Shown piece after piece: positions 11,340 through 24,899 of a DNA stretch of 64,000 nt; within the stretch, counting starts at the first letter, position 1; the number at the start of each line of letters is the position of its first letter. This stretch comes from Paulownia fortunei (Eukaryota; Streptophyta; Magnoliopsida; Lamiales; Paulowniaceae), in assembly GCA_019321725.1 (NCBI GenBank), contig CM033123.1:16520601-16584600 (forward strand), in the 5' to 3' direction. The notes below the pieces were generated by a model. That model was not told the DNA's origin and did no database searches. It worked only from the letters and a program-made list of their open reading frames with translations. The translations under genes and the position numbers were made by a program.

Positions 11340-14300
11340 ACTATAAAGTTAAATCCTACAAAGTCCCATACTACTAATAAGCCTTTGGAACATATTTTTT
11401 TGCAAAGACTTAGTAAAAAGATAAACGATCATATCGCTAGTAGGAATATATCTGAGAACTACTTGAACTTGCATAATAGTCTCTCGAATGAAGTGATATC
11501 TGATGTCAATATGCTTGGTCCTCCTATGATACTTGCGATCCTAAGCATATACTAGTGCAACTGTGTTATCATAATAGACAATGATCCTTCAAATATCTAG
11601 ATATCTTTTTAATCGTAGCCCATTAGTCGTGTCCAGGATTACTTTGATATCTACTCTCCATTCCAACTGCAAAGCATAGGTCTGGTCAAGTACACATCAT
11701 TGCATACATCAGACTCTCTACCGTGCTCGCATATAGAACCTTAGCCATGTGTTCTCTTTCTTCTTCTGTCTTGGGGCACAATTCTTTGCTAAGAACATAA
11801 TTTTTATCCATGGGTATGTCAACAGGATTAGATCATTATATAATTCTCTTGATGTAAGTCTTTTGAGATAAACTTAAGAGTTTTCTAGTATGTATTCAGC
11901 TTCTCCAATATCCTTCATCTCAAATGTAGAGGACAACTACTTGTGAGCGATGTCAATCATCTCCATGTCATTCCCAACCAACAAAATGTTGTCCACATAT
12001 AGTGAGAGTATCAAGAAATTCATCCCATTTCTCTTAACATATACACAATGGTCTTCCTCAACCATTGTAAATTCTATCATAATGATAGCTCGATGAAATT
12101 GATAGTATCACTATTTGAATGATCGTTTTAGTCTATAAATGGAACATTTCAAGCAGCATACTTTGCACTCTTGTCTTATTTCCTGAAATCACATAGGTTG
12201 ATCCATATAGATCTTCTCATTCAGCTCTCTATTGAGAAATATTATCTTAACGTCCATCTGAAATAATTCTAAATGTAGGTGGACGACAATGACTAGTATG
12301 AGGCGAATAGAGACAAACCTCACTACCAAGGAGAATGTCTCTTCATAATCTATACCCTCATTTTGGATATATCCTTTTGCAATAAGTCAGGATTTATATT
12401 TATCGATTAATCCATCTGCTTTATACTTGACCTTCATAACCTACTTGTTCCCGACAGTCTTGTGTCCAGATGGAAGACCAACTGGCTCCCAAATATGGTT
12501 CTTAGCCATCAAGCTCAACTATTCTTCCATATTTGCATTTGGAGAAGTCATAGCCTCTTCATAAGTAACTGGCTCATCAATATCCATAGAAGCACACATG
12601 AAAGATTCCCCTTCGATCTTATAACACTGATGGGGTATTATTCCACATTTGCTCCTACACGTTTGTGGATTTTAAGAGTCTTGTTCCAATGGGTCACTCC
12701 CACTGAATCTAGGGTCATTTGTATTATCCCCATTAATTACTAGATAAGGCTGGAAGCCTCACCCTCGCTAGGGACTAGAGCACGACCCTATGGATCTTGC
12801 AACTTGTATAGTTCAAGGTCCTTTTTTGACTTCACCAATGGTTGAAAAATCCTCCTCAAGAAAATTCACATTATGGATCTCAGTCATTCCTCCATTAAGG
12901 TGTTCAACGTATACACACAGCCCTTGGAGTGATTGCAATACCTTATAAAGATATGTTAGACGACTTTAAGACCAAGTTCTCATGCTTATGAGAAGTATTG
13001 TGAACAAACCCTGCTAACCCCAAGGCGCAAGCCTTCTAAATTAGGCTTTTTGTTATGCCATGACTCATAGGGTGTCAAAGGAATTTACTTAGAAGGCACA
13101 CAATTCAATATGTAGGCAGTAATCAAAATTGCATCTCCCGCCATCATTGATCTGGCTATATCTAGAAGTGTGCAATTTCTTATCTTTGCAACCCCTTTTT
13201 ATTGTGAAATGTGTGGAATCATCAATTATCTTATGATACCATTTTTTCACATATTTGTCAAAACTAATCTAACAAATATTCTCACCCTTTGTCAGTACGT
13301 AGAACTCTGAGGTTCATATCCCTTTGGTTCTCAACATCCACAAGAATCGCTTAAAATAATCAAGCACTTCTGATCAATGAGACAAGAGATATACTGACCC
13401 ATAACGCAAATAATCATTAATAAAAGTGAGAAAATATGATGCACCGTGTCGCATCCTCACATTCATAGATCTACAGATATCCAAGTGAACTAACTCTAGA
13501 GGGTAAGTAACCCTATTTGCCTTTCCAAAAGGCTTCTGACAGGCTTTTTCCACCAGACATGATTCACACACAGGCAGAGGCGAAGCCAAACTTTAATATT
13601 GGGTAGGGGGGAGGGGGGAGGGGAGGGATGAGATTCAATCATCAAATTATTATTTTTTATATATAAAATTATTTTCTTATTAGAATTTTTTTCTGAACTA
13701 ATTATTAGAATCTAAAATGTAAATATAGATATAATACGTGATACTTATACATAAATATTTCATGTCTATTATATTTGTATAAGTATTTGAACAAAAAACT
13801 AACTTCTGAAGGAAAATGATAATCAATTCTAATTCAATCCAATACAAAATAAAAACTATCCTACGAGAATATGAGCATTATTCCACAACTATTAACCAAA
13901 TCAAATAATTTATAAATCATAAAAAATCTACACTTATGATTTCTTACGAAATAAAAATTAGTATAACTTCAAATAATAAGTAACAAAAGTAGAATTAAAT
14001 AAATTAAAAACTAAAAAATAATAATAATGAGTATTTTTTGACTAAAATATCAGTGTATGTAGAAACAAAATCACAATAAAATTTTAAAGGTTAGTACAAA
14101 TACCTTTTAAAACTTTGTATCAACAATAAAGTTTGAAAATTTTAGTCACCTAAAATTTTTGAAAAAATAAAGTTTAAAATAATATTAAAGAATCTCTAAA
14201 TTTATTAAATTTACATATTCAAAATAGGATTTTGAAAATTTTAGGGGGGTGACTAGAATAATTTAATTATTCTAAAAGGGACAAAATTTTAAATTTATTA

Positions 14301-15600
14301 AAACTTACATATTAACAATACAAATATAAAAAATTGAGGAGGGGGCGGCTGCCCCAGCTCCACCATTGTACACAATAAGGTTGACTTTAGCGAGGTGGTC
14401 CAAAAAGCCTTATCGAGCTAGCCTAGTCATCATTTCTTGTCCTATGTGCCCTAATCTCGCATTTCATTTAACAGGATAAAAAATAACATCAACAATAGAA
14501 GAAACATAAGAACCACAATCAATAGATAATTTTAACATGAAAAATCCATTATTTATAAATCTTAACCCATAAAAGTCTTTGCCAAGGAATATAGGCAAAC
14601 AAGTTCACTCGAATAGGAAAAAAAAACCATTTCTAGAAAGTGCAGTAACTAAAAGTAAACTAGCTAAGGAGTAGCTCACTCTCAGTGCTGAGCTTGAGCT
14701 GGTATGACCCAACTCCAAGAACCTCTTCTTGTGAGTCATTCTCCATAGAAATATAGTGGCTGCATGCTAGTACTCGATGATAATCTACAAATTCGCTTCA
14801 ATCCTTGAACATGTTTTGTTGCTCGTGTGTCTAAAATCTAACCAAGGAGAGAATTAGCAACAAAAATATGGAGCGTACAAAAAAACTAAGAGAGTTAGGA
14901 GTGGGTTTTTCCTTTTTCAACTCATTACAATCACGAGCGAAGTGACCCAACTTATTGCAGTTAAAACACTTGTCTTTCTTGTGGGGTCAAGTTTTGGTTT
15001 TGACCACTACTTTGTCCAACATCCTTTTGCTTGTTTCAATGTTTACTTTTGTTGGGCTTACGTTGTCCAGCATGTGCGACAAGATCAATTGCTTGTACTC
15101 GCTCTGACTCTTAATAGTCAACCTCAAGCTTGAGATAACTGGCGACACTATCGAATGTTTGAATTTGCTCATTATGCGTAAGTATAAGCTTAACATGCCC
15201 CCAAGTCTGCTCAGGTAGCAACCTTAGGACAATCAAAACTTGTTGTTCATCAGTGAGCTCACTTCCGACATTTTGAAGCTTTCAAATCATATCCTTCGTT
15301 ACATCAAGATGTTGGGTCATCAAGTGCTTCAAGTCAAGTACAAATCGATTGAACCTAAGGGTAAGTACCCTTAGTCTTATAGCCAAAGTGCTATCGTATA
15401 TGACCTTCAATACATCCCACAACTCTTTAACTGTAAGATACTTCTCGAACTCACATTTCAAATTATCATGCATGCAGCTCAACATAGTAAAATGCACACT
15501 CTTATCTTGATCTACCAACTTATTGTATATGTCCATATCATGAAGATATTGGGCAGGTCTATTTTTCAGCTCAGTTGGCATAGGTATAGTAGTGGTGAGA
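11340..15600 (-). pseudogene. Ty1/copia gag-pol polyprotein remnant
   Basis: Pieces are recognisable by family motifs on the minus strand. Gag (15581-15282) contains the stretch LTVKELWDVL. A CCHC zinc knuckle, CNKLGHFARDC, is encoded at about 14932-14965. The GAG-pre-integrase and integrase start (13589-13374) contain CESCLVEKACQKPFGKA, ELVHLDICRSM and YFLTFINDY. Reverse transcriptase lies at about 11.9-13.1 kb, with a YVDNILLVGND version of the YVDD box near 11950-12000. The RNase H end, with KHIDIRYHFIRE, lies near 11480-11520. The reading frame changes many times and contains stops. A 794-bp insertion splits the integrase region. No functional product is expected. Confidence 0.85.
13575..14368. 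mobile_element. hAT-like non-autonomous element nested in the copia integrase
   Basis: The copia reading on either side is interrupted between the part encoding NLIVY and the part encoding PLPVCESC. The insert starts CAGAGGCGAAGCCA, and its other end, read inward, is CAATGGTGGAGCTG, an imperfect terminal inverted repeat of the hAT CA-N-GGCGGAGC type. The flanking 8-mers CACACAGG and TACACAAT share ACACA, consistent with a worn 8-bp target duplication. The inside is AT-rich with G-runs near both ends and no coding content. A hAT class is inferred from the termini only. Confidence 0.6.
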
Positions 15601-17155
15601 TGATTAAGGATCTTTTCATTGTGTAATAAAAATTAAATTTTTATTTACCACATTGTATAATTGTGACCACCTAGTTTGTTAATACCATAGAGATCAGAAA
15701 AAGTTAATTGGGCATATATTACTGCATATTATGTGCAATACACTAGATATTGATCTAAATTTTTATCCGAATCCAAATAAATGTTTATTATTTTCTTTAA
15801 TTCAGTTAGATAAAAAATTAGCCACTAAAGCTAGTAATCATCTTCCACTGAATTAAAGACCACAATAAAAAAAATACTTATCCATAAATAAAATTAATAA
15901 TGTCCATAAAAAAATATGCATACATCACATATGAATAATAAATTTGAGTTGACATTTGGTGCATTATGTCGAGACAATTATTGGCCTATGGTGGTAATTA
16001 ATAAAATATATCCCAAAACAAATACATACATGGTCTCCCAAAAGGCCCCCAAAATACATGTCTTTAAAAATGAGATTACATTTTTCAACACCTACTACAT
16101 CAATCTAGATTTAAGATACCACATTACCACCATCTGCATCAATTATCTCTCAAATAAATAAATAACACATAGCATACATGAGCATCCTAAATATCAACTC
16201 TCATTTCATGCATATTCATAAATAATCACATTGCATAGAATTGCATAATCACAAAAAAATACAATTTTGTAAGTCTATTACATTATACTAATTTCTATCC
16301 AACCAAAAAGGAAGCAAAAAATAATTCTAGACTTTAAAAATAAATTCTAAATGTTCAAATATGCTAGAAAAAATAAAAATAAAATTCTACATGTGCGCCA
16401 AAAAATTTAGTTTTTTTTTAGGAATTGGGCCCGCGTGCTACTGGGCCGCCAGCTAGCAAGTGCCCAGTGGCTACCTACTGGCAATTGGCTTGTGCTAGTG
16501 TGTGCTTGGATGGCTGTTTCATGTTGCGCCACATGGCATAGCAACAACTTTTTTCTTTTATTTAAAAAAAAAAAAACAATCAACGCCTCGATCTATGAGC
16601 AACCATCTTTTCCAATGTGATTTTTCGACATACACCATTATTTTAAGTGAAATATTAAAAAATTATATCTATCTGAATACTAACTCATTTTTGACACATA
16701 ATATATCGATTTAAATAATGCTCTGCAACATCACAACAATATTATGCTTCAAAATTAAAGGATAAATATAATTTTTTTTAATATCAATCAAATGGTCTTA
16801 AAAAAATCTCTAAATAAAAAAACATTGATTCTAAACCGAATTTAAACATGCATTGTACGTATGAATACAACATATGCAATCTTCAAGATCTATTTTCATA
16901 CTTGAATTTAAATCATGAATTTTCATAAATATCAAGCATAAAACATGTATTCATCCATATGAGGAAGGCGAGGTCGAGCCCTAATTCTAATTGCATATAG
17001 ACAATTAATAATATAAATTAATATTACCTCAGCAGCAAAAATTTGTTTGATTTACTAACGGCTTTCCTACAAGCCTCCCAATAATGAATGAAACTACAGT
17101 CCTTCTCAATCTAGTGAACAATGCCAAAGTATTCACTAATTCCTCTTCTACACAC
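15601..17155. other. AT-rich part of the copia element, probably 5' LTR and leader
   Basis: Upstream of gag in the element's own orientation, so it should contain the leader and the 5' LTR. It is mostly AT-rich. A GC-richer patch at about 16425-16550 stands out and may be a separate insertion. No primer-binding site could be assigned with confidence. Confidence 0.4.
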
Positions 17156-18716
17156 ATTAAGTTATAGGAAAGTTCTAAATTTTTGGTGATACTAAAAAAA
17201 ATAAAAAAAATAGGGAGAAAATATTGAAGTGAGAGAGTGTATTATGTTAGTTGAGAGAACATATGATTGTGATATCTTATAGTTTGTAGGAGAGATAACA
17301 AAAAGATTATCTCTATCCCTATCACACTTGCAGTTCAATTAGAAGAGGTTTTTGATAACCATCATCCTTATCAAAATGAGATTCCAAGTTATCACAAATA
17401 TGGATACAATTCAGAAATACACTAATAAAAATAAAAAATTTAAACCTGCTCCAAAACCATTTATAACTTTAAAAACCCACCACATTTCCATCCATATACC
17501 TCATATTTGAACTAGAGGTGATCATATCATTGTTATAGAATTTCTTTTATTAATTTCAAAACCAAATTATCATGTACAATTTCTTCAATGAGCAAATTAA
17601 AATTGTTATTTTATAAATTAAAATTTGCAATTTAGATCAATTTTACTATTACTATAAAACTTAAGTAAATGAAATTTTTTTGATCTATAAAAAATAAGTT
17701 TTAAAATTTTAACCGTGAACTCTATATCAAATGCATGTAGAAATGCCATAACATAGCAACCACACATTACATCTAAAAATGCCAAAAAAAATAAAATCCA
17801 AAACCAACATATAAACCAATTTCATTGTTAGCAATGCAAATAATTTATTCTAAGCACACATTTTTGGTTTATTGATATTCATATCATCTAATAATTGACT
17901 TCATTAAATATAAAACAAACTTACCTTTCAATTAATGCAGGTCCAATACAACTCAATTTAATCAAACATCAAGCTCAAACTAACCTGTTATAAATAAACT
18001 TCATCTAAATCGAACAATGCAAAAATATGATAATGTATGTGTTATAAGTGGGTTTTTTTTTTTTTTTGTTAACTTGTTAGGAAGTGGTAATATTTTAGAT
18101 TTTCGCTTGTCATTAATAATTTCCATCATTTATTATTTACTAATAATTTCTATAGAATTACTCAAGGCTTCCCATATGAAATTAAAATCATACTAAAACA
18201 AACATATGTATATAATCATAATCAAACTTCAATCCCTCAATATAATTTGATATTCTAAGAAATTCTAATTTTCTTTATATCTTGAAAATTATTAAAAAAA
18301 ATAATAATTCAAATTAATATCTAAAAATTATGAAAAAATTACACAATGTATAAAAAAATATTAGAACCATTATAGTATTAAGAATTTATAAAAATGAATA
18401 AATCATAATTTTTTTAGTACCAAGTTTGAAAATTTATAGTAAATTGTAGAAAAATCGGATTACCTTAATTCAAGTGATCATGAAAAGCTTAGGATCGATG
18501 TTGGGTTTCAAATATAATTAGTTTCACCCAAATCACACCTATGGAGAGAAATTAGAAAAAAATGAAGATTTTGCTGAAATATTTTTTGACATAACTCTTT
18601 GGGACGTAATTTTTTGTTCGATTATAAGATTGTTGTTTTGCATGATTTTATTTGATTTTGTTTAATTATTTGTGTAGGGAGAGGAAAGCATAGCTAGAGA
18701 AACGAGAGAAATAGAG

Positions 18717-18738
18717 TGTGTGTGTGTGTGTGTGTGTA
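18717..18738. repeat. TG microsatellite
   Basis: A run of about eleven tg units, followed by further tgtg- and tatg-containing sequence. Confidence 0.9.
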
Positions 18739-19320
18739 TTTATTTGTGTGTGTATGTATGTACGTAATATCTTGTGTTTAAACTAGATTATGTGTGATTG
18801 TAATTAAATCTCCAACTACAGATGAGTAGTAATATTCATGTTGTGAAGTTGAAATGCACAATGTATTGCTGCTACAATATTAACTCTTAGAAATCCTCCA
18901 TTTATAAAATGCACATTATACCAAATAATTTATATTGAATATTCCTTGAAAAAGAAAATTTGGGTGTCACATAATTAATTAAATATGTTAATATATATTA
19001 TTGATTTTTAGATATTCTACTACTAGTATATCGGCTAACAAGACTATACGAAAGAACATGTTAAATTCGTTTAGGTCGAGTCAAGCCATATAACTTTTAT
19101 GATAAGAAATTTAAATCAGTTTGTATATAACACATTATTTTATTCATACTTATATAAATGATTATTTAGGATGTGTTAGTTATCAATTACTGTGTAATTA
19201 CATTCATAGGGCATGAAAGCAAGAAATGCCAAATTAATTTGAATTAATTTTTCGAAAGTTTGAAATTTGTGAACATAGATGAGCTAAGATTATTTTGAAG
19301 GCTAGATCTATCAATTTCAC

Positions 19321-19360
19321 AAAAAAAACAAACAAACAAACAAACAAACAAACAAACAAG
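19321..19360. repeat. ACAA tetranucleotide microsatellite
   Basis: About nine consecutive caaa units, with a poly-A lead-in. Confidence 0.9.
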
Positions 19361-21954
19361 AGGACGCAAAAATTATGTTGGGCATTCAATAGCCAACCGG
19401 TTGTGGACTGCATAGGAGTTGCAATTACAACTGCATAGCGTGCAAAGGGTGGTCCTTTTGATTTAGGAATTCAAAGTCCTGTAACTAATCGCAAAAGGTA
19501 TTTTGCATTTTTTGGTTCGGTTCATAACTCCCTAAGTAAGAATTACCAAATTAGTTATACCAGCATAGATTAATTGAGTTCACATATAAGATGTGGATCT
19601 ACTTAGAAAGAAAAAGAAGTGAAATTTTAGAGCAAATCGACTCACGTAAGGTTTGGAATTTGTGAAAATTCAATTATTCCCTATTTCAACGGTTAAATAT
19701 ATTAAAATATTTGTATTATTTGGCATTCTCTGCACTCAATTTAAAACACATAGGTGAAAACCCTAACCTTCCCAAACACCTTTCGAAACACCTTCACAAA
19801 GAGGAATTAAATATCACGTAATCTATCCAATTTCAATTACAATATGTAGATTTATTTAATTATCAATATCTTAAATATTTGTTCTTCTAGAAATTGTAAA
19901 ATTATGCTACCCCACGAGATTGTATAACCCAATAATCCCCTCAGCAAGTTTGAACAATGTCTCCAACATCACATCAATAACAACATTGTCGTCATTTGTA
20001 ATTAGTAATTAGTATTGGCCATTGAATCTTGTCGAATTCGGAATCAATATATTCAAAGTTATTGATTTTTTTTGGTTGTGCTCAAGGGCAAATTTTTTTG
20101 TATATATTATGAAGTTCGGGATAACTACTAGATTCAAATTTTACTACTTAACACTAAAAGTCCCTGGATTCAAGCAAATTCTCGTGTATGCATTATAAGG
20201 TTCACCATACTACTATATTCAATATTGTGCTACTTAATCTTGTGCATGTATGCATTAAGGGGTAGAAGCACCTAAACATAAGTCATTAATTCCAATACTT
20301 GCCAACTCTTCTGTTACCATAGAAAAATCTGGTACAGTATCTTGAACTAAAAGCGATATGGATGGGCGCCTCTCTTGGCTCTTCGGCATCTATGGAACAA
20401 TGATGTGATGGATTTATTCTCTCTTAATATAAAGATCTAGACTATTAATTAGAACCTTCGGGTTCAAGAAAAATCATAAATTATTATATTGTTTATCTCT
20501 AAAATGAACTCTTTTTTCCATTGCATGTACTCGCATGAATATTTAACAAATATTTTCAACAAGAATTGATCATTTTCAATGCTTGTTTGCTATTATAACT
20601 TAGAAAAATTTATCATACAATATATTCCCATATATACAACTAAAAGACGATCATAGATTACAAAATAAGATTTTTGCAACATTTGACCTCCTTATTACAT
20701 CATAGTTGCAGTTTTTCTATGAACTCACATATCTTCTACAAAAAATAAATACAACTATTTATTAGAAAATAATATTTGTTTGTCTTATTAACACTTTTTT
20801 TTTTAGACAGACTAAGAATTAAAGTAAGCGCATTGGGTTTATACTAATTGCTTATTAAGTTAATAACTTTCTCAGTACTGATTTTTGAAATACAGATTTT
20901 ATTAAATTTGTTAGTTAATTTGATAATTTTATATTATAATAACAAGTTATATACCAATTCAGAAAAACTAAATTACTTATACGTACTTAAGTTGACACCA
21001 TTTTATTATATGCATATATAGTTGATAAAATAAAATCAGCATGTGTAACATATATTAATTAACTTATTTAAAATTTTAGTTATAATAACTACAAAAATAG
21101 AATAGTATTTATTTACATATTTAAAAAAATATATAAATTCATATTAATTTGTGCATATTTATAAGTAACAAGTTCACCCACATTTAAGTATTATTATTTT
21201 TATTAATTAAATTTAAAATTAATAATTTTAATATTAAAATTATATATTTAAATTTTATTCTTTTATTTATATTTGATTTTATAAGAATGAACTTTTGAAA
21301 ATACCTAAACTTATATTTGATTCTTCTTTAGCACCCTTTTAAAATTTAAAAAGTGTTACATTCAAATACACTTCATTATCTGATAACGTATTTGAATTTT
21401 ACTAAACTGCAAAACTAAGAAAAAAAGCATTACTCTGCCTAACGTTTTTCCTTATATGTAAGACTTTCCTACTTCTTAAAATATATTTAAAAAAAAAACA
21501 TTGCATAACTCCTTCTATTAAAGAAAAAAAATAAAGAGAACGTTTCATCTAATTAATTTTTTCAATAACATATCTTAAAATTCAAACCCACTTTGTAAAT
21601 AAAACGAATTAAAAAACTACATACAAAAGGTGTTAAATCAAACAATTAAATTTATGACTCTAAGTTCCTATGAACTATATCATAACTGGTATGGTGGCTG
21701 TGTAAAAAATTGACATTTTTTTCGCGGAAGTCAAGTAAAGTTGAGGCGTCAAACACAAATATAAATTCTCTGTCTTCGAAATATATGAAAGGTGGATGTA
21801 GTAAAGTGACATAAACGAAACGTAAAGTAAGATGTATAAGATGGTCAACTTGGAAAAAGGGTAGCTTCAAGATTTGCAAAATAAATCTGAACTGTCGGTT
21901 TCATTGTTTATTGGCGTTTCTTGCTTACACTGTCATTTGGAATAGTTTTCTTTG

Positions 21955-22325
21955 CTTTTTTTAATCATTTGGCTGAATTTATAAGATTTTTAAGATATTT
22001 GAAAATTTATAAGATTTTTTAAAATATTTGATAATTTTTTTTAGAAAAAAGAGTTTATAAGATTTCAAAATAAGATGTTAGGTATAAACTATTTTTCAAA
22101 AATAAGGATATCCTAACTTATTTTTTAATTAAAATCTTATCTAAACAAACTCTTTTAATTTTGATAAATTTATTTACAAAATTACAATTAGTAACATAAT
22201 AAAAGCTCCATTAATTATTTTATTCAAACAATTCAACAATTTACTTTAAAAGTAAAATTTAAAATCTTATAAACTCCAAAAATATCTTATAAGATCTTTT
22301 AAATAAATTTAATCAAACACCTAAA
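21955..22325. mobile_element. MITE-like inverted-repeat element
   Basis: The left end reads tttaatcatttggctgaatt, then tataagatttttaagatatt and ttataagattt. The right end reverse-complemented reads ggtgtttgattaaatttatt, then aagatcttataagatat and gtttataagatttt. The order of these blocks is mirrored about the centre. Plant MITEs with termini of the kind GGTGTTTGGTTAA plus TTATAAG are common. No coding content. Exact ends and target duplication were not resolved. Confidence 0.55.
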
Positions 22326-23404
22326 GTCAAAAAAATCTTTCGCTAGTTGTAGCTACTTAGATATATTTTCTCCATTTTAGTGTATGTAAAAAAAATAAAA
22401 ATAAAAATAAAAATAAAAGTGTTACATTATGTAATGTTTTTCCAAATTAAACCAATAATGCTTTATGAAATTTTCAATTACAAAAATTATTAAAAAAGTT
22501 AATACTAGAAATACGTATTATGTTCCTTAATAATATTTCAATTCATTTTTAAAAAGATAAGGTAAATCGTTCATTATTGCATTCTAATTATACCGTTGGG
22601 TGATCAATAGCACTTAAAATACACAAGTCTGTTCAAGACTTGTATAAGAAGGAGATGAAAGCATTCGACAAAATAGCCTGAAGACAAATGTTCTATACTT
22701 TACTTCATTAGTTTGCTTTTGAATAACAAATCATAAAATTCAAAACCACATGTATTTTTTTCCATAAAAATATAATAAAATGAATTAAATTAAAAACATC
22801 ATAAGCTATATAGTAAATAACAAATATGCAATAAATAATAATTAAAAATATATATGCAGTAATTAAAGCAATAATATGGGCACCGAGTTATATATACATT
22901 TAAAAATAAAAATTACAACAAATATTAAAAACATACATGTCAATAACTTATAATTTTATATCTCTGATCATGGGAATTATTTTGATTCTCCAATTACGAA
23001 CAATCTGACAATGTGCAACGAGATATATTTTTTGTTAGATCATAAATATTAGAATTAAAATAACAAAAAAATGACATGACAAAAATTTAAGAAAAAAATT
23101 TAATTTGTGAATTATAGGTTGATGATGTGAAGGAAAAGTTGAGAATAAGAGAGTAAAAATTTCAATGTGAGATTTAATTTGTTTAAGGAGTAAAAGAAAT
23201 GAAGTGAAAGCATCTGACGAAGAAACAAAACTAGTTGACGAAAATGTAACTAATGGAAAAAGAAAACAAAGTGGCCAGATTTAAAATGTGAAAAATTGCA
23301 ATTAAATAGGAGATTTTAAAATTTACACATTGTACTCTGTGTATTATTTATTTGACAATCACTGAAATAAAACTCTAATTTTTTTAAAAGTTGTGTCGAC
23401 TTTT

Positions 23405-23603
23405 TAGAAAGAAGGCTTTACAACAAGCAACACCTTCTTAATTAAAATAAAAAATAAAAAAAGATTAATATTACAAAAATTAGAAAGAAGGGTTTACTTC
23501 AAGTAACACCTTCTTAATTAAAATAAAAAATAAAAAATAAAAAATGATTAATATTACGAAAATTAGAAAGAAGGCTTTACATCTAGTAACACCTTCTTAA
23601 TTC
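23405..23603 (+). repeat. Three tandem copies of an approximately 85-bp unit
   Basis: Each unit runs gaaagaaggctttac, then six to eight variable bases, then aacaccttcttaatt, then an AAAAT-rich spacer and attaatattac. Three copies follow one another. Only one is expected per 1.1-kb duplicated unit, so this is a local amplification inside the larger repeat. Confidence 0.85.
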
Positions 23604-24564
23604 CAGTAAAAAAAGAAAAAGGTGAAAGCTTTACCTTGCGTAACTCACAAAAAAATAAAATAAAATAAAATAAAATAAAAGTGTTACTTTGTGCAACACT
23701 TTTCAATGAAATTAAAAAATTCTTAAAATGTAATTAAAAATAACTCAAAATTAACATGATGTTACGTCTTTTTTAAGCCCTAAAATTTTAAAAATAATAA
23801 TGATAACATAAAGATTATAAATCAAACATTAAGCTGATTGAATTTTTTCAACAATTATGTTTTCTTATCCACAAAAATATAATAAAATGAATTAAATAAG
23901 ATAAATCACTACCTATAATTAAATAAATTAAAACGTATATATAGTAAATAAAATAATAATATGTACACTGAGTTATATACATAACAAAAAAATAAGAATT
24001 ATAACATACCTACTCAATGACACATAGTTTTATATCTCATATCACGTTAACTATTTCAATTCTTTGCACTTACGAACAATTTCACAATTTACTAAGACAT
24101 ATATTTTGTTAGATCATAAACTTTAAATTTAAAATCAAGTAAATAGATCAAATTTAACAATCAAATTTGTTGTGAATGGTAGGTTGATGATGTGAAGAAG
24201 AAAAATAAGAATAAGAAAGTAAAAATTTGGACTTGAGAAGAGAAAAAGGAATTGAAGTGAAGTAGAAATTTGTAAAAGATTTTTTTTTTAAATGAAGCTA
24301 AAGAAATAAAAATGGTGAGATTTGAAATGTGAAATTTGCATTGAAAACCATGATCAGTGTACTTGGCAATACACTGAGCATGTCTGCTCAATGTATCATA
24401 TAAAAAAAGGGTTGAAAATTTAACTTTGTTTTAAAGTTGTGCGTCAACTACCATATCGTATAATAAAAAAATAGTGAGAAGGTTGCCCCGCAGACATAGC
24501 ACAGTTATATGACATAAGGAGAAATAACGTGAAAATTGTGGGGTTCAAATTCATTTGGAGATAA

Positions 24565-24840
24565 GAGGGTCGTATATCTGTTGACCCTTCCGATAATCCC
24601 ATACCCACTTTATGGTGGGTACGTAAGAAGGGATGACTTATATGAAAGTCCAATCTAAATGTTCAAAAGTTCGCTTACCGAATTTACCTGGAAATCGAAG
24701 TAGGGGGAACCTGTTGACCTCTCCGATGATCCCATATCCACTTTATGGTGGGTACGGAAGAAAGGTTGACTTATACGAAAGTCCAACTTAAGTATTCAGA
24801 AGTTCATTTATCAAATTTACTTGGAGGTTGAAATGAAGGA
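24565..24840 (+). repeat. Two tandem copies of an approximately 140-bp unit with a hairpin
   Basis: Both copies contain tgacc, ccgat, atccc, then ACCCACTTTATGGTGGGT or a near version (able to form a stem with an ACCCAC arm), then gactta, gaaagtccaa and a tail with gttc and aatttac. The second copy is diverged at about one base in eight. No coding meaning was found. Confidence 0.8.
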
Positions 24841-24899
24841 AAAATCGATTTTTTACAAAATTAGTCAGTGACTGAAGGCTTTCGAAAATCTAAGTTATT

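Larger units (their letters stand above)
10034..17412 (-). mobile_element. Decayed Ty1/copia LTR retrotransposon with a nested insertion
   Basis: Direct repeats at about 10034-10280 and 17156-17412 (sharing aaagttctaa-type starts, gtgagagagtgtatt, gtgatat..tatagtttgt, gagataacaaaaa and attccaagttatca) are candidates for parts of the two LTRs. Between them, on the minus strand, are the remnants of a copia polyprotein in the expected order: gag, zinc knuckle, integrase, reverse transcriptase, RNase H. The LTRs have diverged and their exact ends are not visible. The left one abuts the N gap and the right one seems rearranged. Frameshifts and stops throughout mean the copy is inactive. Confidence 0.8.
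17413..21954. other. Long AT-rich region without a recognised gene
   Basis: Only short chance frames are present. Simple repeats are a poly-T run (about 18053-18067), a TG run (about 18717-18738) and an ACAA run (about 19328-19360). A stretch near 21330-21520 carries the same short gtgttac/catt-type motifs that fill 22.4-25.3 kb. About 21565-21635 vaguely resembles the start of the tandem unit at 22730. Confidence 0.5.

Noticed and set aside
23405..23603. Three regular repeats as a CRISPR array
   Set aside because: The units are adjacent tandem copies with AAAAT spacers, not constant repeats with unique spacers, in a eukaryotic context.
24595..24615. ACCCAC hairpin as a transcription terminator
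   Set aside because: Intrinsic terminators of this kind are bacterial; this is plant nuclear DNA and the hairpin belongs to a tandem repeat.
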